Shown: piece by piece, positions 1-9,854 of the stretch
Numbering within the stretch: the stretch's first letter is position 1
Layout of the letters: the number at the start of each line of letters is the position of its first letter
Source of the DNA: CATOSD01 sp965226695
GTDB taxonomy: Bacteria > Chloroflexota > Dehalococcoidia > Lucifugimonadales > CATOSD01
Direction of reading: 5' to 3'
Assembly (NCBI GenBank): GCA_965226695.1
Contig: OZ245405.1
Location: 3,472,001-3,536,000 of the forward strand
Length of the DNA: 64,000 nucleotides
Notes under the pieces: generated by a model
The model's input: only the letters and a program-made list of their open reading frames with translations
Told to the model about the DNA's origin: nothing
Databases searched by the model: none
Made by a program: the position numbers and the translations under genes

Positions 1-3000
1 TTCGGATTGTCCCCCCAGCAGACAGGAGCGCCATCCAAGAGCTTCAACCCGCAAGTGTGCCAGGCTCCCGCACTTATTGACGAGAATCCATCGCTTTGCG
101 GCGCGGAGGATTGGCCATACTCGTCGTTGCCCCAACACACGGCGGTGTCGTCCGTCCTCAGCCCACAGGTGTGGTCCGCTCCACTGCTCAGCGACTTGAA
201 GCGCTCTCCTTCCGGCGGGGAAGACTGGCCATAATAGTCCCAGCCCCGGCACACCGGCGTCCGTCGTCGAGCAGCGCGCACGTGTGCCTGAACCCGCTGC
301 TGATGGACGCAAAGGTCTCGGCCTCCGGCAATGTCGCCTGGCCATCGTGGTTCGCGCCCCAGCAGACCGCCGTGCCGTCGGGTCGCAGGCCGCAGGTGTG
401 AGATGCGCCGCCGCTTACGGTGGCGAGGGATCCGTTCACAGGTATCGTTGGGCGGTTCACGTAGCGTTCTCCCCCTGGAGGCGACGATTGGCCATCGAAA
501 TTGGAACCCCAGCAGACTATCTTGCCGTTGTCGCGAAGCGCGCAGGAATGTCTCGATCCTGTGCTGATTGCCACGAACTTGTCGGCGGCGCCCCATGGCG
601 GGGAAGTCTGACCGTCATGGTCGGTACCCCAGCACACGACCGAGCCGTCGAGACGCAGCCCGCACGAATGGCCGCTATCGGTGCCGACCGACATAAAGCC
701 CTGCCCATCCGGCGCGCGGTCGGCGTTTCTCCCCCAACAGACGATACTGCCGTCGAGGCGCACCCCGCAGGCCTGTTCCGAGCCGACGTTTATCGTGGAA
801 AATCTCTCGTCGTCCGGGTTTTGGTTAGCGCCGTAGAGGTTCCGCTCCCCCCAGCACACAATCCCGCCATCCGTGCGCAGGCCGCAGCTATAGCCGTCTC
901 CGCTGCCAATGTCTGTGAAGCGTTCGTTCGGCGGAGGCGACGTGGCGCCCTTCGCGTAGGTGTCATCGCCCCAGCATTGGGCAGTACCGTCCGGGCGAAG
1001 CGCGCAGGTGTGTAAAGCACCGACGCTTATTGCAATGAACGGCTGGTCCGGAGGAGGCAACACCCGCCCTTCGTAGTCGTCGCGCCAGCAGACCGCGATG
1101 CCGTCCGATTTCCGCAGGCCGCAGCTCTGTCCCTGGCCGGTGTCGATCGAACTGAACCTCTCGCCGGCTGGAGGAGAAGACTGTCCGACGTCGTTGTCTC
1201 CCCAGCAGTACGCCGCCCCATCCTCGGCGAGCGCGCACGAATGATTGCGGGATAGGGCAAGCGCGGTGTAGGTCTGGTCGTGAGGTGGCGTCGCCGGTGC
1301 GGGTTCCGGCGTTAGACTCGCGAATGGGTCGTAGCTTTCGCCCGATGGGGGAGCGGACGCTCCGAACAAATCGGGACCCCAGCACAGCGCGGAGCCGTCG
1401 GGTCGCAGGCCGCAGGCGTGTCTCGCGCCGACGCTAACGGACGTCAGTGTCACGACGTCGGGCGCGTAGAGGTACTCAACTATAGGCCCCCAACAGGCCG
1501 GAGAGCCGTCACTGAGAAGCCCGCAGGTCTGGTACGGCCCGGCGGAGATGGACGACAAAGCCTGTCCATCCCGTGGTGAGAGCAGCCCGGATCCGGCCAG
1601 CGCCTCGTCCGAGCCCCAACAGGTGGTCTCGCCGTCTTCGCCCAGGCCACACGTATGGACCGACCCGCTGGCAATCGAGGTAAAGCGGGCGTCTTCCGGG
1701 GGCGTCGCCTGGCCGAGGTCATAGCCGTCGGCGCCCCAGCAGATCGGCGTGCCGTCGGATCGCAGGCCGCAGATGTGCACCAGTCCGGCGCTTACGTGGG
1801 TGAATCGTTCGCCTGCCGGGACGTCGAGCTGGCCGTATTCACCGTCGCCCCAGCAAACAGGAGAACCATCTGGGCGGAGGGCGCAGGTGTGGGCGCCGCC
1901 GCTGCTGATGGAGGTGAGCGTCACTCCGCTCGGTGGTGACGCCTGGCCGAGATCGAAGTCGATGGCGCCCCAGCACACAGGCACGCCATCGGCGCGCAGC
2001 GCGCAGGTGTGCAAGGCGCCGCCGCTGACGGACTCGAACCGCACGTCGGCCGGCGGTGACGACTGACCGTACCTGTCATCTCCCCAGCACTCGGCGCCGC
2101 CATCCGCAGCACGGAGCGCGCAGGTGTGCCTGTATCCGCTGCTCATTGCGGCGAAGTTCTCGAAGACCTTCTCCGCTGGGGCTGCGGGAATCTCGGGTAG
2201 AGTCGCCGTTCGGACCGGCTCCGGCCGCGAATCTGGGAGGAGCTCGCCGCCTGGCGGGGAGGCTTGGCCGGAGTCGTTTCTGCCCCAGCACACGGCCGAT
2301 CCATTGGAACGGATGGCGCAGGCGTGAGAGCCGCCAACCGCGACGGAATCGAATTGGCCCTCGGGCGGTGAGGTGGGGAAGTCAGAGTATCTCGCGCCCC
2401 AGCAGGCGATGGCGCCCTCAGTGCGAACGCCGCAGGTCTTGTCGAATCCGATGCTGATTGACGAGAACCTGTGAGGCGGCGGCGAGGTCTGCCGGTTTTC
2501 GTCCAAGCCCCAGCACACCGCGGTCTGATCAACCAGAATGCCGCAGCTATGCCAGATGCCGCTCTCTATCGACACGAAGGCTTGGCCCTGTGGAGGGGAG
2601 GCCTGGCCGTGTTCATCGTTACCCCAGCACTCTGCAGCCCCGTCCGGCCGCAGTCCGCAGGTGTGACTGGCTCCGCTACTGATCATCGAGAAGACGCCGG
2701 CGGGGGCCAAGGCGGCGCCGAACTCTTCGTCGCCCCAGCAGACTGCTTCCCCTTCCGAATCGAGCCCGCACACATGCGCGCCTCCCATGGATATCGACGT
2801 AAACCCGGTCGACGACGGCATAGAGGACAGGTCGAACTCGCCGAACAACTCCTCTGAGCCCCAGCAGGCCACTGTCCCATCGGACCGGATGCCGCAGGCG
2901 TAACCCCCGCTGCCGGTCAGGGACGTGAAGGTTTCTCCATCCGGCGCTTCTGCTAATCCGTCCCCCACTTCGCCCCAGCAGACCGGAGACCCGTCTCGGC

Positions 3001-5308
3001 GCAGCGCGCAGGAGTGGTGACCGCCGGCGAAAATGTGAGTGTGCACATCAGCGCCCGGCGCGCTCGCCCTACCGTTATCGTTGTCGCCCCAGCACACGCC
3101 GGTCCCGTCTTCCCGGAGGCCGCAGGTGTGCGTTGGACCGCTGCTTATGGACACGAAGGTCTCGCCCGGAGGCGGAGTCGACTGACCCTGCCGGTCGTCG
3201 CCCCAGCACCGGGTAGCGCCATCGTCACCAAGCCCGCATGTGTGCCAGCCGCCGGCGGAGATCATCGCGAACCGCCCTCCCGGCGGGGGAACCGATTGGC
3301 CCTGTAGATTGGAGCCCCAGCACGTCGAGGTGCCGTCGGCGTGCTGGCCGCAGGCGTGACTGGCGCCGGTGGTGATGGAATCGAGACGCGTTCCGGTGAG
3401 AGGTGAGGACCGGCCGTCGACGTCGTAACCCCAGCATACGGGCGTTCCGTCTGCTTTCAGGGCGCAGGTGTGATCTCTGCCGCTGCTGATTGCGGTGAGT
3501 TTCGCTCCCGCCGGCGGCGACGCGCGCCCATGTCCGTCGTCTCCCCAGCACTCGGCCGTGCCGTCATCCCGAAGCGCGCAGGTATGCTTCCAATTGCTGC
3601 TCACCTCTGTGAATTTGCCGTAGGGCGGCGACGATTGGCCGCTGAAGTCGTCGCCCCAGCAGCCGATGGAGCCATCCGATCTGAGCCCGCACGCGTGGTC
3701 GCCGCCGCTGCTTATGGACGAGAAGAACTCGTTCCGCACAGGTGAGGTACGTTGGTAGATTTCGCCTCCCCAGCATATTGCCTCACCATTATCGGTGAGT
3801 CCACACGTCAGGTCGCCGCCGCTGCTGATGGAGACGAACGGGGGGACGGCGGCAGGAGCCGTGGCTGGAGGCGGGCTCACTTTGAGCGGCTTCTGGCGAG
3901 GGGGTGGGGGCTTGGACGGCACGAATGGGACCCTCTCACTTCTCGGAATGTTGTAGGGGCCAATGACGTCATAGGCGCCGATGCTCTCGTAGTAGGCTGT
4001 CAGCCCGTCGACGCTGGCGATTCTCTTGCCAGCGTAGGCATCTGTGGCCGAGGCCGTTTGGATTCGGCTTCTGAGCTCGTCGAGGGGTTGGCGGTACTCG
4101 GGATCGCGTTCGCGGGTCGCGTATCGGACCGCCTCCACCGACCCACCATCCGCGATCTGCAGGTCCCACTGCGCCACGGCCTGCCACGCCTCTATCGCTA
4201 CTGAGGCCAGTGCGCCCATCGGTGTCAGGAGTACCACGCTTTCCCTGCCGCCGACGTACCCTGCCAAGGCCGCCTCCAAGTCCGCAATTCTCGTCTGGAG
4301 AGAGACCGAGTACTCTGCCTCACCTTGCAGCGGCTGTCCTTGGAATGCCCCTGCCTCGAATGACCTTTTGTAGCTCTCATATGATGGAGCGGCGGCAAGC
4401 CCGTCATAGGACACCGCAACCGTGGATGGCCCCGACCCCAGTATGTACTCCTGGATCTGGTAATCCGCATAGCAGCTCAGTGTCTGGACCTCGGTGGACA
4501 GACCGCCTCGCGCCAGAGTCGCAAAGCCCGAAAACAGTGGAGATAAGTAGGCAAGGGAGACCCCTGACAGATAGTACGAGACCAGCCCTTCCAGCTCGAC
4601 AGCGGGAGGCAGCGGCTTGTCTTCTTCGAGGCCAAGCCAGAACCGCAAAGGCTCCTCGCGCTGTTGGACCGTCCTCGCTTGGCCCCGCCAGTCACAGCGG
4701 ACGGAGTCCCAGCTTGCAGTTCCCCTCAAAGCTATATGGACTGGGGGGCCCTCCAGATGGAATGGGAGAGTTTGGTCCCCCGCGAGTATCTCCTCCACCG
4801 TCGGTCCGTCTCGGGGCTCCGAGTATGCCGCCGCCCCCAACCCACTGGCGCCCCCTCCGAACGGGTTCAACTCGCTCACGTCCCTCTGCTGGCACGCTTC
4901 CGAAGGCTGCGCGCAGGGTTCGTCCGGAAGTGCAGCGGCCGCCGCGGTATCGGGCGCGACGGTCCGTGTTGGCGTCGGTGGGCGCGAAGCCGTCGGCGTG
5001 GGGACCGGCGCAGGTGTAGCAGTAGGGGCCGGTGTCGGCGCCACAGTGGGGCGTGGAGTCGCGGCAGGAGTTGCGGTTGGTACGCTAGCGACCGTCGGGG
5101 CAGAGGCGCCTGGCGTCGGCGCTACAGTGGGGCCAGGAGTCGCAGCGGGCGTTGCGGTGGGTCCGCTGACGGCCGTCGGAGCAGAGGAGCCAGGCGTTGG
5201 CGCTGCTGCGGAAGTAGGAGTGTCAGTCTGAGACGGCGTAACCGTCGGTTGCGTCTCATCGTCACACGCCGACAGTAACGCGACGCCCAGCACACACATC
5301 AGACCCAT
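1..5308 (-). CDS. Secreted lipoprotein built of Cys-rich RCC1-like propeller repeats (frameshifted, 3' end outside window)
   Basis: Starts at ATG 5308 with a short lipoprotein signal (MGLMCVLGVALLSAC, lipobox LSAC). A Thr/Pro/Ala low-complexity stalk follows (about residues 20-115), then a unique region to about residue 480. After that come about 30 repeats of roughly 38 residues with the pattern HTCxLxxDGxxxCWG, each carrying two cysteines. The repeats fall in blocks of 14, 7 and 7, then at least 4 more, separated by Pro-rich linkers, which suits seven-bladed RCC1/BLIP-II-type propellers. Near 257 one C is missing: the downstream frame stops at 188, but adding a base restores perfect repeats to the window edge (GWDYYGQSSPP, then two more HTCGL repeats). 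Whether the indel is real or an assembly error is unknown. RCC1-like repeats usually bind proteins or carbohydrates; the ligand here cannot be told. A surface-anchored location is inferred from the lipobox. Confidence 0.85.
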
Positions 5309-5525
5309 CGTGGCGATGTGCTGAATGGCCCTTCGCGCTCTCAGCGCTCAGGGGGAACCGGCACGCACCCGATAGTCCTCCGCGCAAGCCTGTGGAGACC
5401 TGCTAATCAGAAGTCTTTGAAAGATCGACCAGAAAGTCAGCGCGTGGATCTGGATTGTGCCCAGTTGCCCAAACGGTTACTGCGCGCAAGACGTCTTTGC
5501 GGACACGCAGCCCACCCGGCCCTTG

Positions 5526-5547
5526 CATTCCCGCTTTCGCAGGAATG
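5526..5547. repeat. REP-like imperfect hairpin
   Basis: The arms cattcccgc and gcaggaatg pair with one mismatch around a four-base loop, 41 bases beyond the stop of the OsmC-like gene. Palindromes of this type are commonly dispersed between genes. It could act as that gene's terminator. I see nothing else in the 5309-5587 gap. Confidence 0.4.
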
Positions 5548-5587
5548 CCGACTACCGGCTGGTGTTTGTCAGATTCGAATGGCGGCC

Positions 5588-6121
5588 CTACACCGACTCG
5601 AAGTCGGTGGTGAGCCTGGCGCCCTTGATGACGGTCTGGGTCACCGGGGATCCCTCCACGGCCAGGCGCCATATCTCGCGCAGCGCGGCCTCGTCGGCGT
5701 CGGCGCGCACGAACACCTTGGCGCTGATGTCGCCGTAGCCGGGGTTGCCTTCGTCGACACCCGCCCACTTACGTATGTTCTCGAAGTTGCCCTCGAGGGC
5801 GATTTCGAGGTCGTGGATCTTGATGCCCTGCTTGGTCGCGTTGAGTACGAAGCCGACGGTCATGCAGCCGCCGATGGCCGACAGAAGCTGCTCATGCGCG
5901 CTGGCGGCGAGGTCGGTCGCGTCGAGGTCGGTGGGCTCGTCCATCTCTATGGCGTGGGTGCGCATGAACGCCTTCGCCCTGAATCCGCTCTCCCAGCGCA
6001 CGCGGGAGCGCCAGGGACCGCTTACCGCCTTGAACACGTCTTCCTGCCTGAACGATTCGAGTATTTCGCTCAGCTTCTCGGGGTGCAGTCCGTTCAACTC
6101 TGCCTGTGCCGTGTCGGCCAT
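5588..6121 (-). CDS. OsmC/Ohr-family protein
   Basis: 177 residues, with the OsmC fold signature: a central helix carrying SAIGGCMTVGF, in which Cys86 is the conserved first cysteine, followed by beta strands of the second half (GDISAKVFVRADAD). OsmC/Ohr proteins reduce organic hydroperoxides with a pair of cysteines. Here the position of the second cysteine reads GSPVTQ (Ser158) and there is no other cysteine. A classical peroxidatic/resolving pair is therefore absent, and the protein may have another thiol or lipid-related role. Start ATG 6121 is supported by an AAGGAGG ribosome-binding site eight bases upstream. It lies 142 bases downstream of the MetE-like gene on the same strand, behind a strong hairpin, so it is probably a separate transcript. 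The intervening DNA holds a second repeat-like stretch (tcattctgagcttgccgaag). Confidence 0.88.
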   Translation of the reverse strand: MADTAQAELNGLHPEKLSEILESFRQEDVFKAVSGPWRSRVRWESGFRAKAFMRTHAIEMDEPTDLDATDLAASAHEQLLSAIGGCMTVGFVLNATKQGIKIHDLEIALEGNFENIRKWAGVDEGNPGYGDISAKVFVRADADEAALREIWRLAVEGSPVTQTVIKGARLTTDFESV

Positions 6122-6225
6122 GTGGGATGCCTCCTTGCCTTGTGGTAACTTCTCAGATACGTCATTCTGAGCTTGCCGAAGAATCTACAAGAGTGCTTTC
6201 GAAGCCCCTTCACCCTCACCCCAAT

Positions 6226-6249
6226 CCTCTCCCTCACTCGAGGGAGAGG
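6226..6249 (-). terminator. Perfect 10-bp hairpin downstream of the MetE-like gene
   Basis: The arms cctctccctc and gagggagagg pair perfectly around a four-base loop. The hairpin begins 14 bases after the stop codon of the MetE-like gene. It may be a terminator, although this sequence also resembles REP-type hairpins dispersed in many genomes, and there is no clear T tract. Confidence 0.5.
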
Positions 6250-6263
6250 AGGGCCCCTTCGGC

Positions 6264-7427
6264 CTAGCCGTACTCCTGCCGCAGTATCTGGGCCGCTGCC
6301 GCGATGGACTGTAGCTTGCGGTACGCCACGTCGGCGGTGTTCACGTTGCGCTCAGCGAAGGTGCCGAAGCCGCAATCGGGATTGAGGAACACCTTTTCGG
6401 GGGAGAAGTACTTCAGCGCCTCGCGGACGCGCTCGACTATCTCCTCCGGCGACTCTATCTCATCGGTCCTGGGGTTGACCACGCCCAGGCCTATCTCCTT
6501 CTCGTTGGCGTACTCCTTGAACACTTCCATCTCGCCCGCTCGCGGCGTGGCGAACTCGAGCACGAGCTGGTCGACGTTCATCTGGGTGAGATACGGGAGC
6601 ATGGGGCCGTAGTTGCCGGTGAGCAGCACGTCTTCGCGGCGGCTCCAGTTGCCGCGGCACACGTGAACACCGAAGCGAACGCCGTCGATGCCGTCCACCG
6701 TCTCGTTCATCAACCGCACGGCCAGCTCGAGCTCGTCGGACGGGTCCTTGCGGTTGGCCATGGCGGCGCACATGAAAGTCTCGGTGCTCTCCTCGCCCAG
6801 CACCACCTGGGACAGCGTAGGCTCGTCGAACTGGATGAAGTCCACGCCGCGCTCTTTCAGCGCCAGCACCTCGTCGCGAAGCAGGCGGACTATCTCGCCC
6901 GACAGGTCGTCCTCAGTGGGATAGGCGGTGTCGGACAGGCCCTCGAACCAGCTTGACTTGAGAAGCAGGTAGGGGCCGGGCAGCGGCACCTTCACCTGCT
7001 TGTCGGTGTGCTTGATCAGGAAGTCCACCTCGTCGAGCGACAGGCCGTCGCGCGCCTCCAGCTTGTCGACCACGATGGGGCTCTTGATGGCGAACGACGG
7101 GACGTCCAGCGCGCGGAGCGTCTCTTCGAAGCGCGCCCTGTCCTTCATGTAGTCCATCAGCTCCGACACCTTCATCAGCCTCATGCCGGAGACCTTGGCG
7201 ACTACGAAAGAGTAGAAGTTGTCGCGGCGCTGTTCACCGTCGGTGACGATGTTGACGCCGGCGTCCTCCTGGTACTTGACCGCGAGCAGCGCGGCCTCAT
7301 CGGCTATCTCGTCGAACTCCTCCTTGGTTATAGCGCCGTCTTGCCAACGGCGCAGCGCCTGAATGAGCCAGGGAGGCCTGGACCAGCTGCCTACCACGGT
7401 TACGGGAAAGAGAGTCTGCGTCGTCAT
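6264..7427 (-). CDS. Cobalamin-independent methionine synthase (MetE C-terminal type)
   Basis: 387 residues, equivalent to the catalytic (C-terminal) barrel of MetE, as in archaeal/core MetE proteins rather than the two-barrel enzyme of about 750 residues. Expected zinc ligands are visible: HVC near residue 255, a Glu in the following segment, and the Cys of NPDCGFGTF near residue 350. The motifs QFDEPTL and DGEQRRDNFY also fit the family. It would transfer a methyl group to homocysteine or a related thiol. The methyl donor of these short forms is often not methyltetrahydrofolate, so the exact substrate is uncertain. ATG 7427 was chosen because GAGAGGA lies just upstream. The longer upstream reading (to 7640) is low-complexity antisense of the neighbouring gene. 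The 5' end overlaps the divergent nuclease gene. Confidence 0.85.
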   Translation of the reverse strand: MTTQTLFPVTVVGSWSRPPWLIQALRRWQDGAITKEEFDEIADEAALLAVKYQEDAGVNIVTDGEQRRDNFYSFVVAKVSGMRLMKVSELMDYMKDRARFEETLRALDVPSFAIKSPIVVDKLEARDGLSLDEVDFLIKHTDKQVKVPLPGPYLLLKSSWFEGLSDTAYPTEDDLSGEIVRLLRDEVLALKERGVDFIQFDEPTLSQVVLGEESTETFMCAAMANRKDPSDELELAVRLMNETVDGIDGVRFGVHVCRGNWSRREDVLLTGNYGPMLPYLTQMNVDQLVLEFATPRAGEMEVFKEYANEKEIGLGVVNPRTDEIESPEEIVERVREALKYFSPEKVFLNPDCGFGTFAERNVNTADVAYRKLQSIAAAAQILRQEYG

Positions 7428-8304
7428 TGTTCCTCTCATCGCGGCGCGGACGTGTGGTGGCACCGCAACGCCGCGAGCCACCGCAACGCCGCAGGCCACC
7501 GCAACGCCGCGAGCCACCGCGACGCCGCAGTCCGCCGGGACGACGCCGCAGGCCACCGCGACGCCGCAGTCCGCCGGGACGACGCCGCAGGCCACCGCGA
7601 CACCGCTGGCCACCTCACCAGCTGTGTTCGGCGTTGGCACCTGGAGGGGTTTGGATGTCGCCCCCGAGAATCGCTGCGCCCCATACGACGCCGACGACTA
7701 CCCCTATTCGCAATCGGTTGAGCAGCTGATCGTTGGGGACATGGGCGGCATCATCTACGGCCCGTACACCGGAACGTGGTTCGCCAGCACGTCCGAGACC
7801 GACATCGAGCACATCGTCGCGCGCTCGGAGGCGCACGACAGCGGCCTCTGTGCGGCGGATGCCGCGACGCGGCGGCGCTTCGCCTCAGACATCCTGAATC
7901 TCACGCTGGCCAGTCCGTCGGTCAACCGCTCGCAGAAGAGCGGCAAGGATGCTGCGGAGTGGCTTCCCGATCTGAATCGCTGCTGGTTCGCAAGCCGCGT
8001 GGTCGAGGTCCGCCTGAAGTACGCCCTCACCGTCGATGAGCGCGAACGCGATGCGATCGAGGGGATCCTTTCAGGCTGCTCCTCGACTGCCATGATCATC
8101 GACACGTCCGGGCAGGCGGCCACGGCGACCCCGGTTCCGGCCGCAGGCGCGGAGGGCGGCGCTCTTGAGCTGTACGACGACAACGGGAATGGCCGCATCA
8201 CATGCGCCGAGGCGCGCCGGCACGGTATCGCCCCCGTGAGCCGCGGTCACCCCGCCTACCCGTACATGGATGATCGGGACGGCGACGGGGTCGTCTGCGA
8301 GTGA
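7363..8304 (+). CDS. Secreted HNH-type (DUF1524/GmrSD-like) nuclease with excalibur tail
   Basis: The fold core is clear from about residue 120: the DIEHIVARSEAH motif (residues 147-158) supplies the catalytic His. Downstream SDILNL and SVNRSQKSGKD supply the Asn/Lys of the DUF1524 ββα-metal site, and ENRCAPYD and cysteine-bearing segments suggest disulfides. The C-terminus (about residues 268-313) is an excalibur-like Ca-binding module (ITCAEARRHGI; DRDGDGVVCE). Such domain pairs occur in extracellular nucleases that act on environmental DNA. The N-terminus is odd. A Thr/Pro/Ala repeat linker is preceded by only a weak hydrophobic stretch, with no convincing signal peptide, and it overlaps the start of the divergent MetE-like gene. 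The true N-terminus may have been lost, or the start lies elsewhere. No other ATG or GTG start is available before the nuclease domain. Confidence 0.8.
   Translation: MSQGGLDQLPTTVTGKRVCVVIVPLIAARTCGGTATPRATATPQATATPRATATPQSAGTTPQATATPQSAGTTPQATATPLATSPAVFGVGTWRGLDVAPENRCAPYDADDYPYSQSVEQLIVGDMGGIIYGPYTGTWFASTSETDIEHIVARSEAHDSGLCAADAATRRRFASDILNLTLASPSVNRSQKSGKDAAEWLPDLNRCWFASRVVEVRLKYALTVDERERDAIEGILSGCSSTAMIIDTSGQAATATPVPAAGAEGGALELYDDNGNGRITCAEARRHGIAPVSRGHPAYPYMDDRDGDGVVCE
7467..7615 (+). repeat. In-frame tandem repeat coding for an Ala-Thr-Pro linker
   Basis: Iterations of gccaccgcaacgccgcag with a longer variant inserted twice (cagtccgccgggacgacg). They encode the ATATPQ/SAGTTPQ linker of the nuclease gene. 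Such tracts expand and contract easily and are a likely place for assembly error. Confidence 0.7.
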
Positions 8305-8519
8305 GATCTGCCGGGGACTCACAGAGGCCCACCAGACTGGGCAAAATCGAGAACCTTCACGCTGAGGCTCCGCTTGGTACCGCAACTGCGGACGGGGAAC
8401 ACTGCGGTCGCGGCGCTGTCGGGATCAGTAGCGGTCGGGTAAGACACTGGCGCGGTACGAGCCGTAGGCAGTGGCGCCTATCCCGCCGGTTTCCCGCCGG
8501 TGCTCACTTCCACGTGCCG

Positions 8520-8898
8520 TAGCCAACGCCCGTTTCCAGCCCCTCCCCTTCGAACCGTGCATGCGGTTCTCCCGCACACGGCTCACCGACGTCCTTCACC
8601 GGCCGGCGTTCGCCCTCACCCGCCACGGCCGGTTCGGCCGCGGGGAGACGACCCATCCATCGAGCTGCACCAGACCCAGATGCCCGGCCAAGACGAACCG
8701 GCGATGCCGCGGCCGACGCCGCAAGCGCTCCCGCTTCGCCCACCACAGCAGAACACGCATCGCGGCGTACGCCGTCATCCGCGTGAACTGCCGAGCCGCA
8801 TTCCCGTAGCGGAAATACCCCGCCCAGCCGCGCAGGAAGCGATTCACGTCCTGCGCGATGCGCTCCGGGCTCTCCACCAGCCGTGACCGCCCCGTCAA
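8520..8898 (-). pseudogene. 3' relic of a group II intron (maturase X domain plus RNA domain V)
   Basis: The minus strand encodes a 100-residue maturase X-domain fragment (ESPERIAQDVNRFLRGWAGY, then FRYGNAARQFTRMTAYAAMR). It is followed by the intron RNA domain V. The reverse-transcriptase part that should precede it is missing: beyond 8898 the sequence changes to an unrelated stretch and then to an IS256 transposase. The relic belongs to a different intron subgroup from the one at 47.6-49.5 kb, judging by its domain V sequence. It is immobile as it stands. Confidence 0.8.
8552..8584 (-). ncRNA. Group II intron domain V
   Basis: On the minus strand the 33 bases start gagccgtgtgcggg and end ccgcatgcacggttc. 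They form the characteristic bulged hairpin with the AGC triad near the 5' base. It sits about ten bases past the maturase stop, the usual position. Confidence 0.8.
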
Positions 8899-9008
8899 TT
8901 CGCGGATGCGGCCACGTGCCGGCGCTCCGGCTGCTCACGATCTCCTTCGCCTCGCGCACCCGACGCCCCGATCCGCTGCCCGGGTGGGGGCGCCCCTTGC
9001 GCGTTACG

Positions 9009-9802
9009 GACATGGGGTGTCTTCCTCGAACGGCCGCTCGACGGCGGTCCGTACCGTGACCTCTGGCTCGACGCGCTCACCCAGCGCGTGCGCGAGGAGG
9101 GCTGCATCGCCCAGGTGAGCGTCGTGGTCGCCACGAGGACGCCGACGGCAAGCGCGAGGTGCCGGGCATCGACGTCGGCTCACCAGCGAGGACGGGGCCT
9201 TCTGGCTGGCATTTCTCCGCGGCCTCGTAGCACGAGGGCTCTCCGGCGTGGAGCTGGTGACCTCCGACGCCCACCAGGGCCTGAGGGGAGCAATCGCGAC
9301 CGTCTTCGGCGGCGCCTCCTGGCAGCGCTGCCGTACCCACTTCATGCGGAACCTGCTCACGCGCGTGCCGAAGAGCGCGGAGGCGCTGGTGGCGACGACC
9401 GTGCGCACGATCTACCAACGGCCCTCGGCCTCCGAGGTGCACGCCCAGCACGCACGGGTCGTGGAGCAGCTCGGGGCGCGCTTCCCCGAGGCCGCGGCGA
9501 TGCTCGCCGACGCCGCGGAGGAGATCCTGGCGTTCACGGCCTTCCCGGTCACGCACTGGCGGCAGATCTGGTCGAACAACCGAGCCCTCGAGCGACTGAA
9601 CAAGGAGATCCGCCGGCGCACCAACGTGGTCGGTATCTTCCCCAACCGCTCAGCGATCATCCGGCTCATCGGTGCAGTGCTCTCCGAGCAGCACGACGAG
9701 TGGGCCGTGGGGCGGCGCCACATGACGATGATGACGCTGCTCTCCCCGCCGGGGAGTGAGCTCACGTCAGGCAAGGAGGTGCTGCTGCAGGCTGCCGGCT
9801 AA
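9009..9802 (+). pseudogene. IS256-family transposase, 5'-truncated and frameshifted
   Basis: Reading across frames gives FLERPLDGGPYRDLWLDAL, then the catalytic-core segment with VTSDAHQGLRGAIA (second Asp), CRTHFMRNLL and the C-terminal WSNNRALERLNKEIRRRTNV (Glu region). This is a Mutator/IS256-type DDE enzyme. The first third is missing. At least two frame changes lie between 9110 and 9200, and the last 185 codons from 9248 are open. It ends LLQAAG at 9802, followed by the element's terminal sequence. Not functional. Confidence 0.85.
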
Positions 9803-9809
9803 CAAATGA

Positions 9810-9851
9810 TAAGGATGGTGCACTGTGACACCACTTGCCGGGACGTGACCT
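9810..9851 (+). repeat. IS256-type element right end
   Basis: Contains aaggatggtgcactgtgaca and ends cgggacgtgacc. The same terminal sequence follows the other three IS256 tails at 17212, 38111 and 44252. It lies just before the start codon of the next kinase gene. Confidence 0.65.
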
Positions 9852-9854
9852 GGC

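Noticed and set aside
1..5300. Many plus-strand open frames across the first 5 kb
   Set aside because: They are antisense shadows of the RCC1 repeats; they show no family signatures and mirror the repeat period.
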